From: Hoeflea_A sp965249925
GTDB lineage: Bacteria; Pseudomonadota; Alphaproteobacteria; Rhizobiales; Rhizobiaceae
Reading direction: 5' to 3'
DNA length: 64,000 nt
NCBI GenBank assembly: GCA_965249925.1
Contig: OZ252260.1
Coordinates: forward strand, 5,766,001-5,830,000
Below, piece by piece: positions 49,780 through 57,223 of this stretch; within the stretch, counting starts at the first letter, position 1; every line of letters starts with the position of its first letter. A model generated the notes under the pieces. It ran no database searches. It saw nothing but the letters and a program-made list of their open reading frames with translations, and had not been told where the DNA came from. Both the position numbers and the translations under genes were made by a program.

Positions 49780-50703
49780 ATGCCGGATCAACGCACCATA
49801 TCCGTCATTGGCGCTGGCCTCATGGGACATGGCATTGCGGCGGTGTTCGCCAGAGGCGGATACACTGTTTCGGTCAGCGATCCGGACGAAGGCAATTTGC
49901 GGACCTTGCCGGATCGAGCGGCGAACAGCCTGTCGGCGATGGGAGTCGTTCCGGGCGAGGTGGCCATGGCGCTCGACAACATCTCCACCTCGGACAGTCT
50001 CGAAGACTGTGTTTCCCAGGCGGATATCGTAATCGAGGCGGCGCCGGAAAACCTCGCGATCAAACGGAAGATTTTTGCCGATCTCGAAGCGATGGCACCA
50101 CGCCGCTGCCTGCTTGCATCAAACACGTCTGTGATCCCGATTACCCGGATCGTGGAAGGGCTGGAGACGCGCGACAGGGCGCTCGGCACCCACTGGTGGA
50201 ATCCACCTCATATGATCCCGTTGGTCGAAGTCATCCGCACGGAATGGACGGCCGAGCATGCCATCACCGACATGATGTCGATCCTGGAGCGTGTCGGCAA
50301 AACACCGGTGCGGGTCGACAAGGATGTTGCCGGATTTATCGGCAACCGCCTGCAGCATGCGTTGTGGCGGGAGGCCATTAGCCTGGTCGAACACGGTGTC
50401 TGCGATGCGGCGGCGGTCGATACCGTGATCAATTCCAGTTTCGGCCGCCGATTGGCGGTGCTGGGGCCGCTCTCCAATGCCGACCTGGTCGGCACCGATC
50501 TGACCCTGGCAATTCACGAGACCGTCCTCGCGGACCTGGAGAACAGCACCGAGCCCTCGCCCTATCTGCGGCAGCTCGTCGACCGCGGCGACCTGGGCAT
50601 GAAGACTGGCAAGGGCTTCTTCAGTTGGACCGAAACCGAAGCCTCAGAACTCCGGGCCAAGGTGACGGACCATCTGAAGAAACTCGAGACCATTTTGACC
50701 TAG
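49780..50703 (+). CDS. 3-hydroxyacyl-CoA dehydrogenase-family enzyme (carnitine-dehydrogenase-like)
   Basis: This 307-residue NAD-dependent enzyme has SVIGAGLMGHGIAAVFARGG at the start, ENLAIKRKIFADLEAMAP, ASNTSVIPI and GTHWWNPPHMIPLVEVI near 140, then DVAGFIGNRLQHALWREA. The WNPPHMIPLVEV pattern resembles enzymes acting on free hydroxy acids such as carnitine rather than CoA esters. A beta-keto acid product would be a natural BKACE substrate, and a BKACE pseudogene lies at the end of this operon. Confidence 0.9.
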   Translation: MPDQRTISVIGAGLMGHGIAAVFARGGYTVSVSDPDEGNLRTLPDRAANSLSAMGVVPGEVAMALDNISTSDSLEDCVSQADIVIEAAPENLAIKRKIFADLEAMAPRRCLLASNTSVIPITRIVEGLETRDRALGTHWWNPPHMIPLVEVIRTEWTAEHAITDMMSILERVGKTPVRVDKDVAGFIGNRLQHALWREAISLVEHGVCDAAAVDTVINSSFGRRLAVLGPLSNADLVGTDLTLAIHETVLADLENSTEPSPYLRQLVDRGDLGMKTGKGFFSWTETEASELRAKVTDHLKKLETILT

Positions 50704-50747
50704 CACGCCAGCCTGCCACAGCGGCTGGCTTAACCGGGAGGAAGACC

Positions 50748-52025
50748 ATGACAATCAAGACACACGGCATCAAACGCCGCGGCGTTCTGAAGGGTGCTGC
50801 GGCGCTGATCGCGGCGCCGGTGGTGCTGCGACATACGCGTGCCTATGCCCAGAATCCGGTCATCAAGGTCGGGCATGTCAGCCCGCGTACCGGACCGCTT
50901 GCCGGTTTCGCCGAGGCCGACGACTTCGTGCTCGAAGGCATTCAGGCGGCGTTCGGAGGCGGCCTCGAGAACAACGGCAAAACCTATTCGGTGGAGATCA
51001 TCTCAAAGGACTCGCAGTCGAATCCGAACCGTGCCGCGGAAGTGGCCGCCGACCTGATCCTCGGGGACGAGGTTGACATCATCGTTGCCGCGTCGACCCC
51101 GGACACCACCAATCCGGTGGCTGACCAGGCGGAAGTCAACGAGGTTCCATGCATCACGACAGACTGCCCATGGCAACCCTATTTCTTCGGCCGCAACGGC
51201 AACCCTGAAACCGGGTTCGAGTACACCTATCATTTCTTCTGGGGTCTTGAGGACGTGATCGCGGCGTTTCTCGATCTTTGGGGTTCGAGCGGCGTCAGCA
51301 AGACGGTGGGTGGCCTGTTCCCCAACGATGCCGATGGCAATGCCTGGGGCCATCCGGAACTCGGCTTCCCCAAGCCCTTGAAGGAGGCAGGATATACGTT
51401 GGTCGATCCTGGCCGCTACCAGCCGTTGACCGAGGATTTCTCGGCGCAGATTTCGGCTTTCAAGGACGCCGGTTGTGAGATCGTCACCGGCAACATGATC
51501 CCGCCGGATTTCGCCAATTTCTGGTCGCAGGCCGCACAACAGGGCTTCAATCCGAAGGTCGTTACCATCGGTAAAGCGCTGCTTTTCCCGTCCGTCGTCA
51601 ACTCGCTGGGAGCCCGTGGCGACGGTCTGTCCTCGGAAATCTGGTGGTCTCCGAACCATCCGTTCTCTTCGAGCCTGACCGGTCAAAGCGCACGGGTGCT
51701 GGCGGAGGGTTACAGCGTCGCCACCAACCGGCCATGGACACAACCGATCGGCTTCAAACACGCGTTGTTCGAGGTAACGGCCGACGTCATTCGTCGCGCT
51801 TCGGATCTCGACGACAACATGGCCATCGTCGACGCTATCCGTAAGACCGACCTGGCGACCATCGTCGGACCTGTCAACTGGAGCGTCGGTCCTGTGAAGA
51901 ACGTCACCAAGACGCCGCTTGTCGCCGGTCAGTGGCAAGGCGCCGAGGGCAATTTCGAGTTGGTTATCACGGCCAATTCGACGGCTCCGGAAATCCCGGT
52001 CGGCGGCAAGTTGCTGCTGCTCTGA
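50748..52025 (+). CDS. Branched-chain amino acid-type ABC transporter substrate-binding protein
   Basis: This 425-residue periplasmic receptor has a Tat-type signal (IKRRGVLKGAAALIAAP, cleavage after AYA near residue 34). The class I periplasmic fold begins with IKVGHVSPRTGPLAGFAEAD, the LivK/amide-binding pattern. GGGAGG lies about six bases before ATG 50748. The ligand is unknown; the surrounding enzymes imply a hydroxy-acid or lactone/amide compound. A stable hairpin follows the gene. Confidence 0.92.
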   Translation: MTIKTHGIKRRGVLKGAAALIAAPVVLRHTRAYAQNPVIKVGHVSPRTGPLAGFAEADDFVLEGIQAAFGGGLENNGKTYSVEIISKDSQSNPNRAAEVAADLILGDEVDIIVAASTPDTTNPVADQAEVNEVPCITTDCPWQPYFFGRNGNPETGFEYTYHFFWGLEDVIAAFLDLWGSSGVSKTVGGLFPNDADGNAWGHPELGFPKPLKEAGYTLVDPGRYQPLTEDFSAQISAFKDAGCEIVTGNMIPPDFANFWSQAAQQGFNPKVVTIGKALLFPSVVNSLGARGDGLSSEIWWSPNHPFSSSLTGQSARVLAEGYSVATNRPWTQPIGFKHALFEVTADVIRRASDLDDNMAIVDAIRKTDLATIVGPVNWSVGPVKNVTKTPLVAGQWQGAEGNFELVITANSTAPEIPVGGKLLLL

Positions 52026-52041
52026 GCAAACCTTGAGGGCA

Positions 52042-52066
52042 GGGACGGCCGTTGCAGGGCCGTCCC
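52042..52066 (+). other. RNA hairpin downstream of the binding-protein gene
   Basis: GGGACGGCC (52042-52050) pairs perfectly with GGCCGTCCC (52058-52066) around a seven-base loop. The following bases GTTAAAG lack a U-run, so partial termination or mRNA protection, keeping the binding protein in excess over the membrane parts, is more likely than full termination. Confidence 0.65.
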
Positions 52067-52094
52067 GTTAAAGCGCGAGCGCGCAGGAAACCCA

Positions 52095-52823
52095 ATGGCG
52101 CCGATTCTGGAACTAAAAGAGCTGTGCAAGTCCTATGGCGCCGTCGTCGTCGCGGACAGCCTCAGTTATACACTTGCCCAGGGTGAAGCACTCGGGGTTA
52201 TCGGGCCGAATGGTGCCGGCAAGACCTCGATGTTCAATCTGATCACAGGCACCGTAGCCGCCGCTTCCGGCGACGTTCTCTTCAAAAACGAGTCCATCAC
52301 CAGTTTTTCGGCCGCCGCGCGGTGCCGTGCAGGGATCGCGCGCTCTTTCCAGGTGCCGCAGCCATTCGGCGCAATGAGTGTCTTCGAAAATGTTCTGGTG
52401 GCCGCCACGCAGGGCGCCGGGCTCAGCGGTCACGAGGCCAATGACCGTTCGCTTCAAGTGCTGGAACAAACCGGGCTGATCGGCCGCGCCAACGCGATGG
52501 CCGGCAGTCTGACCCTGTTGGAACGCAAGCGTCTCGAGCTGGCCCGGGCGCTTGGTGCCGGCCCCTCGTTGCTTTTGCTCGACGAGATCGCTGGCGGCCT
52601 CACGGAACAGGAGTGCCAGGCGCTGATCGAGACTATCAATGCAGTGCGTGCATCCGGCGTGTCAATCATCTGGATCGAGCACGTGGTGCACGCGCTGCTG
52701 GCGGTGGTTGATCGGCTGATCGTCATCGATTTCGGCAGGAAGATTGCTGAGGGCGAACCGCAATCGATCATGGCCAGCCGCGAAGTGCAGGAAATCTACC
52801 TGGGGATGGAAGCCGGTGCTTGA
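52095..52823 (+). CDS. livG: ABC transporter ATP-binding protein LivG type
   Basis: This 242-residue ATPase has Walker A GPNGAGKTSMFNLITG (residues about 36-51), the Q-loop at GIARSFQVPQPF, a signature replaced by LTLLERKRLELARAL, Walker B SLLLLDEIAGGL and the H-loop at IIWIEHV. The LSGG signature of other ABC proteins is LTLLE here, as in many LivG proteins. It pairs with LivF to drive the importer. Confidence 0.93.
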   Translation: MAPILELKELCKSYGAVVVADSLSYTLAQGEALGVIGPNGAGKTSMFNLITGTVAAASGDVLFKNESITSFSAAARCRAGIARSFQVPQPFGAMSVFENVLVAATQGAGLSGHEANDRSLQVLEQTGLIGRANAMAGSLTLLERKRLELARALGAGPSLLLLDEIAGGLTEQECQALIETINAVRASGVSIIWIEHVVHALLAVVDRLIVIDFGRKIAEGEPQSIMASREVQEIYLGMEAGA

Positions 52824-53523
52824 GACCGTTCTCCAAATCGAAGGACTGGATAGCCACTACGGCGACTTCCAGGCCCTTTACAGGGTTTCAATGCAGGTCG
52901 AAAAGGGCGAAGTCATTGCCGTCATCGGCGCCAACGGCGCCGGCAAGACAACGCTGATGCGTTCGATTACCGGGCTCCTTACGAACCAGCCGGACATGAT
53001 CCGGCACAATGGAATGCCCATCGGGCACCTGCGCGCCGACCAGATCGCAGCTCTCGGCATTGCCATGGTACCGGAAGGGCGGCAGCTCTTTCCCTCACTG
53101 TCGGTCGAGGAGAACCTGATCATCGGCGGCCAGATGGGCCGGCCGGGACCCTGGTCACTGGCGGAGGTTTACAAGCTGTTTCCGGTTCTGGACGAACGGC
53201 GCACGCAGGCCTCAACGTCGCTCTCCGGTGGCCAGCAACAGATGGTGGCGATCGGCCGGGCGCTGATGGCGAACCCCGAAGTACTGCTGTTTGACGAGAT
53301 CAGTCTCGGCCTGGCGCCGATCATCATCAATTCCATTTACGAGGCACTTCCCGGCATCATCGGCAGCGGCATGACCGCGCTGGTTGTCGAGCAGGACATC
53401 GTTCGGGCGATCGAGGTTTCCGACCGCGTCTACTGCCTGCAGGAAGGCCGTGTTTCGCTGGAGGGCCGGTCAGGCGCGGTCTCCCGTGAAGAGATCAGCA
53501 AAGCCTATTTCGGGGTCGAATGA
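52816..53523 (+). CDS. livF: ABC transporter ATP-binding protein LivF type
   Basis: This 235-residue ATPase has Walker A GANGAGKTTLMRSITG, the LivF-typical MVPEGRQLFPSLSVEENL, signature LSGGQQQMVAIGRAL, Walker B VLLFDEISLGLAP and LVVEQDI. GTG 52816 overlaps the end of livG by eight bases and gives the normal N-terminus. Its stop overlaps the livH start (ATGATG). It is the second nucleotide-binding subunit of the importer. Confidence 0.93.
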   Translation: MLETVLQIEGLDSHYGDFQALYRVSMQVEKGEVIAVIGANGAGKTTLMRSITGLLTNQPDMIRHNGMPIGHLRADQIAALGIAMVPEGRQLFPSLSVEENLIIGGQMGRPGPWSLAEVYKLFPVLDERRTQASTSLSGGQQQMVAIGRALMANPEVLLFDEISLGLAPIIINSIYEALPGIIGSGMTALVVEQDIVRAIEVSDRVYCLQEGRVSLEGRSGAVSREEISKAYFGVE

Positions 53524-54389
53524 TGGATTGGGTCAATGCCATCGTCCAGGGCATCATGCTCGGCGGCCTTTACGCGCTCTTCGCTGCCGGATTGTCACTG
53601 ATTTTCGGGGTCATGCGGCTAGTCAATATCGCCCATGGGGACCTGATCGTCCTGGCGGCTTTTCTCGGCCTTACGGTGACCACGACTCTCGGCATCAATC
53701 CGCTGCTGTCGATCGTAATCGTGGCGCCGGCGATGGCACTGATCGGTTACTGCCTGCAACGCGCGGTTCTGAACCGCACGCTCGGCAACGACATCCTGCC
53801 ACCGTTGCTGGTTACGTTCGGTCTTTCGGTCATCATCCAGAACGCTCTGCTGGAGGTTTATAGCGCGGATCCGCAGAAGATGAGTGCCGGCGTCATTGAA
53901 ACAGCCAGCCTGAGCATTCCTGGCGGGCTTAATATCGGTGTCCTGCCGCTGCTGATGTTCCTGACGGCGATTGCCGTAATCGCCGGGCTACAGTGGATTT
54001 TCTACCACTCTGCCTGGGGCAGGGCGTTTCGGGCCACCTCCGACAACCAGGACATTGCCCAACTGATGGGTTTGAACAAGAGCCATGTGTTCGGGCTCGC
54101 TATGGCGCTGTCCCTGCTGGTTGTGGCCATCGCCGGGATCTTTCTCGGGGTACGCACCAGTTTTGACCCTTCGGCAGGGCCCGGTCGACTGATCTTCGGT
54201 TTCGAGGCGGTGATCATTGGCGGCCTGGGCAACCTTTGGGGCACTTTGGCTGGCGGCATCATTCTCGGTGTCAGCCAGAACATCGGCGCCCAGATCAATC
54301 CGGGCTGGCAGTTGCTGGCCGGGCACCTGGCGTTTCTCATCATTCTGGCAATCCGTCCACGCGGCCTGTTTCCGAGGATCGAGGGATGA
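53520..54389 (+). CDS. livH: ABC transporter permease LivH type
   Basis: This permease has about 289 residues and eight hydrophobic segments; it begins with the LivH hallmark IVQGIMLGGLYALFAAGLSLIFGVMRLVNIAHGD. The cytoplasmic coupling segment AFRATSDNQDIAQLMGLN lies near residue 170 and the C-terminal IIGGLGNLWGTLAGGIILG near 232. Either of two adjacent ATGs (53520, 53523) may start it. It is coupled by overlap to livF and livM. Confidence 0.93.
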   Translation: MMDWVNAIVQGIMLGGLYALFAAGLSLIFGVMRLVNIAHGDLIVLAAFLGLTVTTTLGINPLLSIVIVAPAMALIGYCLQRAVLNRTLGNDILPPLLVTFGLSVIIQNALLEVYSADPQKMSAGVIETASLSIPGGLNIGVLPLLMFLTAIAVIAGLQWIFYHSAWGRAFRATSDNQDIAQLMGLNKSHVFGLAMALSLLVVAIAGIFLGVRTSFDPSAGPGRLIFGFEAVIIGGLGNLWGTLAGGIILGVSQNIGAQINPGWQLLAGHLAFLIILAIRPRGLFPRIEG

Positions 54390-55459
54390 GCGTAATCGAA
54401 TCTCACGATGTGGTTCGTACGTCGGCGGCGAGTCGGGCTGCCACAGTGTTGGCCGTTGTCCTGTTAGCGGCGCTCATCAGCGCCCCCTGGTGGGCCGGTC
54501 GTGCCGACATGCGGCTGATGAGCGAGCTATTCCTTTACCTGACGCTGGCCAGCCTGTGGAACCTGCTCGCAGGTTACGCCGGACTGGTGTCTGTCGGGCA
54601 GCAAGCCTTTGTCGGACTGGGCGGTTATTGCCTGTTTGCGTTCACCATGTTCGCCGGTGTGCCGCCTTTGCTGGCGGTGCCCGCTGTCGGTATCGTCGGC
54701 GCGGTGGTCGCCATACCGGTCGCGCTCCTGATTTTCCGGCTGCGGGGCGCCTATTTCGCCATCGGCACCTGGGTTATCGCCGAGGTATTTCGGCTGACGG
54801 CCGCTCAAGTGTCAGCGCTGGGCGGAGGATCTGGTACCAGCCTGCCGGTGACGGTCGTTAAATCCATCGCTGACAGTCGCGCCATGCGCGAGGCGGCGAC
54901 CTATTGGATGGCTTTGGGCATTGCCGTCCTGGTGCTGGCCGTTGTCTGCGTTCTGCTGCGGTCCCGGCGCGGCCTGGCCCTGACGGCCATTCGCGACAAT
55001 GAACTGGCTTCGCAGAGCCTCGGAATCGACATCTGGCGCGCCAAGTTTTTCGTCTATGTGATCACGGCGGCTTTGACGGCCTGTGTCGGGGCGCTGATCT
55101 TCCTGCAGAAGCTCAGAATATCGCCGGACGCGGCATTCAACGTGAACGATTGGACGGCTTTCGTTATCTTTATTGTCGTCATCGGCGGTATCGGCACCAT
55201 CGAAGGACCGATTATCGGCACTATCATCTTCTTTCTGTTGCGTGAGACACTGGCCGACCTCGGCGCGCTCTACCTGATGATTCTCGGTTTTGTCGCCATC
55301 GTCATCATGCTGCGGGCGCCAAAGGGGATCTGGGGCTATGTGCGAGACCGCACCGGATTCGACCTGTTTGCCCTATCGCGCCGAGTCGTCACCCGGGGCG
55401 GTCCACCGGCAACCGAACGCACTTCCGGAGAGGTCAAGCATGAGCCGCAAGCAACGTAA
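54386..55459 (+). CDS. livM: ABC transporter permease LivM type
   Basis: This 357-residue permease has multiple hydrophobic helices and the LivM landmarks LWNLLAGYAGLVSVGQQAFVG, LRGAYFAIGTWVIAEVFR and GIGTIEGPIIGTIIFF. The conserved AIRDNELASQSLGIDIWRAK is the cytoplasmic coupling segment. ATG 54386 overlaps the livH stop (ATGA). The last 20 bases overlap the start of the BKACE pseudogene. Confidence 0.93.
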   Translation: MSVIESHDVVRTSAASRAATVLAVVLLAALISAPWWAGRADMRLMSELFLYLTLASLWNLLAGYAGLVSVGQQAFVGLGGYCLFAFTMFAGVPPLLAVPAVGIVGAVVAIPVALLIFRLRGAYFAIGTWVIAEVFRLTAAQVSALGGGSGTSLPVTVVKSIADSRAMREAATYWMALGIAVLVLAVVCVLLRSRRGLALTAIRDNELASQSLGIDIWRAKFFVYVITAALTACVGALIFLQKLRISPDAAFNVNDWTAFVIFIVVIGGIGTIEGPIIGTIIFFLLRETLADLGALYLMILGFVAIVIMLRAPKGIWGYVRDRTGFDLFALSRRVVTRGGPPATERTSGEVKHEPQAT

Positions 55460-55760
55460 GACAATCATCACCTGTGCCATCACGGGCGCCATCCACACGC
55501 CCACCATGTCCGACGCGTTGCCCTATCAGCCGGAGGACATCGCCGAGTAGTCGGTCGCCGCTGCGCAGGCGGGAGCAGCGGTGTTGCACCTGCATGCGCG
55601 CAATCCAGAACACCGGGCGGTGTCGATCGATCCCGAGCATTTCAAGCGGCTCCTTCCCGTCATCAAACAGGCGACGGATGCCGTCATCAATGTCTCAACC
55701 GGCGGCAGCCTGCTCAACACCATGGAGGAGCGCATCGCGCCGGCCCGCACCACGCCCCCT
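55440..55760 (+). pseudogene. Remnant of a BKACE (DUF849) gene
   Basis: The frame starts as a normal BKACE (KTIITCAITGAIHTPTMS, then LPYQPEDIAE) but meets TAG at 55548-55550. The same frame continues past the stop with clear family sequence: AAAQAGAAVLHLHARNPEH including the HLHAR zinc motif, and DAVINVSTGGSLLNTMEERIAPA. After about 55760 the homology ends, leaving only ~105 of ~290 residues. An in-frame stop plus loss of two thirds of the gene make it non-functional. It would have been the beta-keto acid cleavage enzyme of this operon. Confidence 0.85.
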
Positions 55761-55813
55761 TTCGGATCGGTTTACCCATTTCGGATAGACAACGCTGTTG
55801 CCCAACTTCATAC

Positions 55814-55825
55814 TTTAAGCTTAAA
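55814..55825. promoter_or_regulatory. Perfect 12-base AT-rich palindrome before the second cupin gene
   Basis: TTTAAGCTTAAA reads the same on both strands and lies 34 bases before the cupin start codon, in a short AT-rich stretch where the BKACE remnant has lost coding character. It may be part of a promoter or operator; no regulator can be named. Confidence 0.35.
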
Positions 55826-55858
55826 ATACTTCAGGGGGCTGTCAACACGGAGAAAACC

Positions 55859-56311
55859 ATGACGCAGGATCTGGAAAAAGGCATTACCCGGAACGGATCG
55901 GGATATGCGGATAAGACCTGGAATATCCTCGGACAAACCTACTATCCGAAGGCCTGTTGCGACAGCGCCTTTGCGTTTGAGACCAACTCGGACCCGGGCC
56001 AGTTCGTACCGGTGCATGTGCATCCGACACAGGATGAGTTCATTCTCGTTCAGGAAGGTACTTTGGATCTGAAGCTCGATGGCAAGTGGTTCAAGGCCGA
56101 GGCCGGTGATCTCGTGCGCATGCCACGGGGCATACCGCACGGCTATTTCAACAAATCCGACAAGCCGGCCCGCGCCATGTTCTGGGTGTCGCCGGCCGGA
56201 AAGCTCGAAGAACTTTTCAACAATCTGCACAATTTGGAAGATCCGGAAGAGGTTGTGAAGATATCGGCACAGCACGAAGTCGATTTTCTGCCGCCAGAGG
56301 CCAACGACTAG
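55859..56311 (+). CDS. Cupin-domain protein
   Basis: This 150-residue cupin has an intact metal site: VPVHVHPTQDEFILVQEGTLDL (residues about 50-71; His, His, Glu) and the second motif GDLVRMPRGIPHGYFN. GGAG lies eight bases before the ATG. It closes the operon after the BKACE remnant and may originally have been its neighbour enzyme or an isomerase. The rest (LFNNLHNLEDPEEVVKISA) is helical. Confidence 0.88.
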   Translation: MTQDLEKGITRNGSGYADKTWNILGQTYYPKACCDSAFAFETNSDPGQFVPVHVHPTQDEFILVQEGTLDLKLDGKWFKAEAGDLVRMPRGIPHGYFNKSDKPARAMFWVSPAGKLEELFNNLHNLEDPEEVVKISAQHEVDFLPPEAND

Positions 56312-56349
56312 ATCTATATTGGCGGGCGTCAAAGGCGCCTGATCAACCA

Positions 56350-56735
56350 AAATCGAGAAACATCGCTCTGCAGGCGCAGCCTGCAGGCAATGGCCTCACT
56401 CCACCCGAAAGCACTCATGCGCTGAATATCGAAGGGCTTCGCGCACCCGATATGACTTTCTGGTAGCATGGCGGGATGGCAAATTGCCGGGATCTCGTGC
56501 GCTGAAGGAACTCGACTGCCAACACCGAGAAATCAAATCCATGCACACGCTCCAGGCGGCACGCGGCCGTGGCGTTGCGCGGCGCATCCTGGTGGTGGCG
56601 ACGCGGCGCGGCTACACACGGCTGAGCTTGGCAACAGGGTCGATGCACGCTTTGCAGCGGTCAGAGCGTTGTACCTAAAGCAAGGCTTTGAATATTGCGC
56701 ACCGTTCGGAGACTATGTGGACAACCCGGGTACTG
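56350..56735 (+). pseudogene. Degraded GNAT acetyltransferase gene
   Basis: Pieces of one GNAT protein are spread over different frames: PPESTHALNIEGLRAPDMTFW (about 56401-56463), then after a shift and a stop AWRDGKLPGSRALKELD and EIKSMHTLQAARGRGVARRIL (the acetyl-CoA motif) through GYTRLSLATGS, then after another shift FAAVRALYLKQGFEYCAPFGDY. A few residues between GVARRIL and the ATRRGY helix also appear lost. At least two frameshifts make it inactive. The upstream limit is approximate. Confidence 0.75.
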
Positions 56736-56779
56736 ACCCATCGGAGCAGCGCAGACACCGGCAGCAGGGAGAAGCAACT

Positions 56780-57208
56780 ATGGGCGAATTTCATGAGGGC
56801 GGTTGCGTCTGTGGCGCGGTTCGGTATCGCACCCGCGGCGCGCCTGCTCGAGTCAGCCTGTGTTCATGTAGCTGGTGCACAAAGAGAACGGGCAGTGCGA
56901 TCGGTCTTTCGGTCTATTTCGAGGAAACCCAGGTTGAGTTCCTGAAATCGAATCTGCAGTCCTACCGGCTGGTTTCGGATGCGGGTCGGTGGATCGATAG
57001 CGAATTCTGCAAGACCTGCGGAGGCACAGTGACCTGGCGCCTCGAGTTTCTGCCGGGGAAATGCGGCATCGCTGGAGGCACCTTCGACCAGCCGTCCTTT
57101 TGGTATCGACCACAGCGCTACGTGTTCACCCGTTCCAAACCGGAATGGCTGGACGTGCCCCACGGCGTCGAGACGTTTGACGCCATGCCCGGCTCGGCGT
57201 CCGAATAG
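56780..57208 (+). CDS. GFA (glutathione-dependent formaldehyde-activating)-domain protein
   Basis: This 142-residue zinc protein starts with GGCVCGAVRYRTRG (Cys9, Cys11) and has CSCSWCTKRTGSAIG (Cys28, Cys30, Cys33) and FCKTCGGTVTW, the full cysteine set of the GFA/CENP-V fold. ATG 56780 follows AGGGAGAAG. The name reflects one studied member; most family members, including this one, have no proven substrate. Confidence 0.9.
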   Translation: MGEFHEGGCVCGAVRYRTRGAPARVSLCSCSWCTKRTGSAIGLSVYFEETQVEFLKSNLQSYRLVSDAGRWIDSEFCKTCGGTVTWRLEFLPGKCGIAGGTFDQPSFWYRPQRYVFTRSKPEWLDVPHGVETFDAMPGSASE

Positions 57209-57223
57209 CGGAAACAGGCGACG

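Noticed and set aside
51003..51938. Minus-strand open frame of 311 codons
   Set aside because: Antisense of the Liv-type binding protein; no motif or ribosome site.
55548..55550. Amber codon in the BKACE frame as pyrrolysine or programmed read-through
   Set aside because: BKACE proteins are not known to use it, no supporting RNA structure is seen, and the gene is also truncated at its 3' end.
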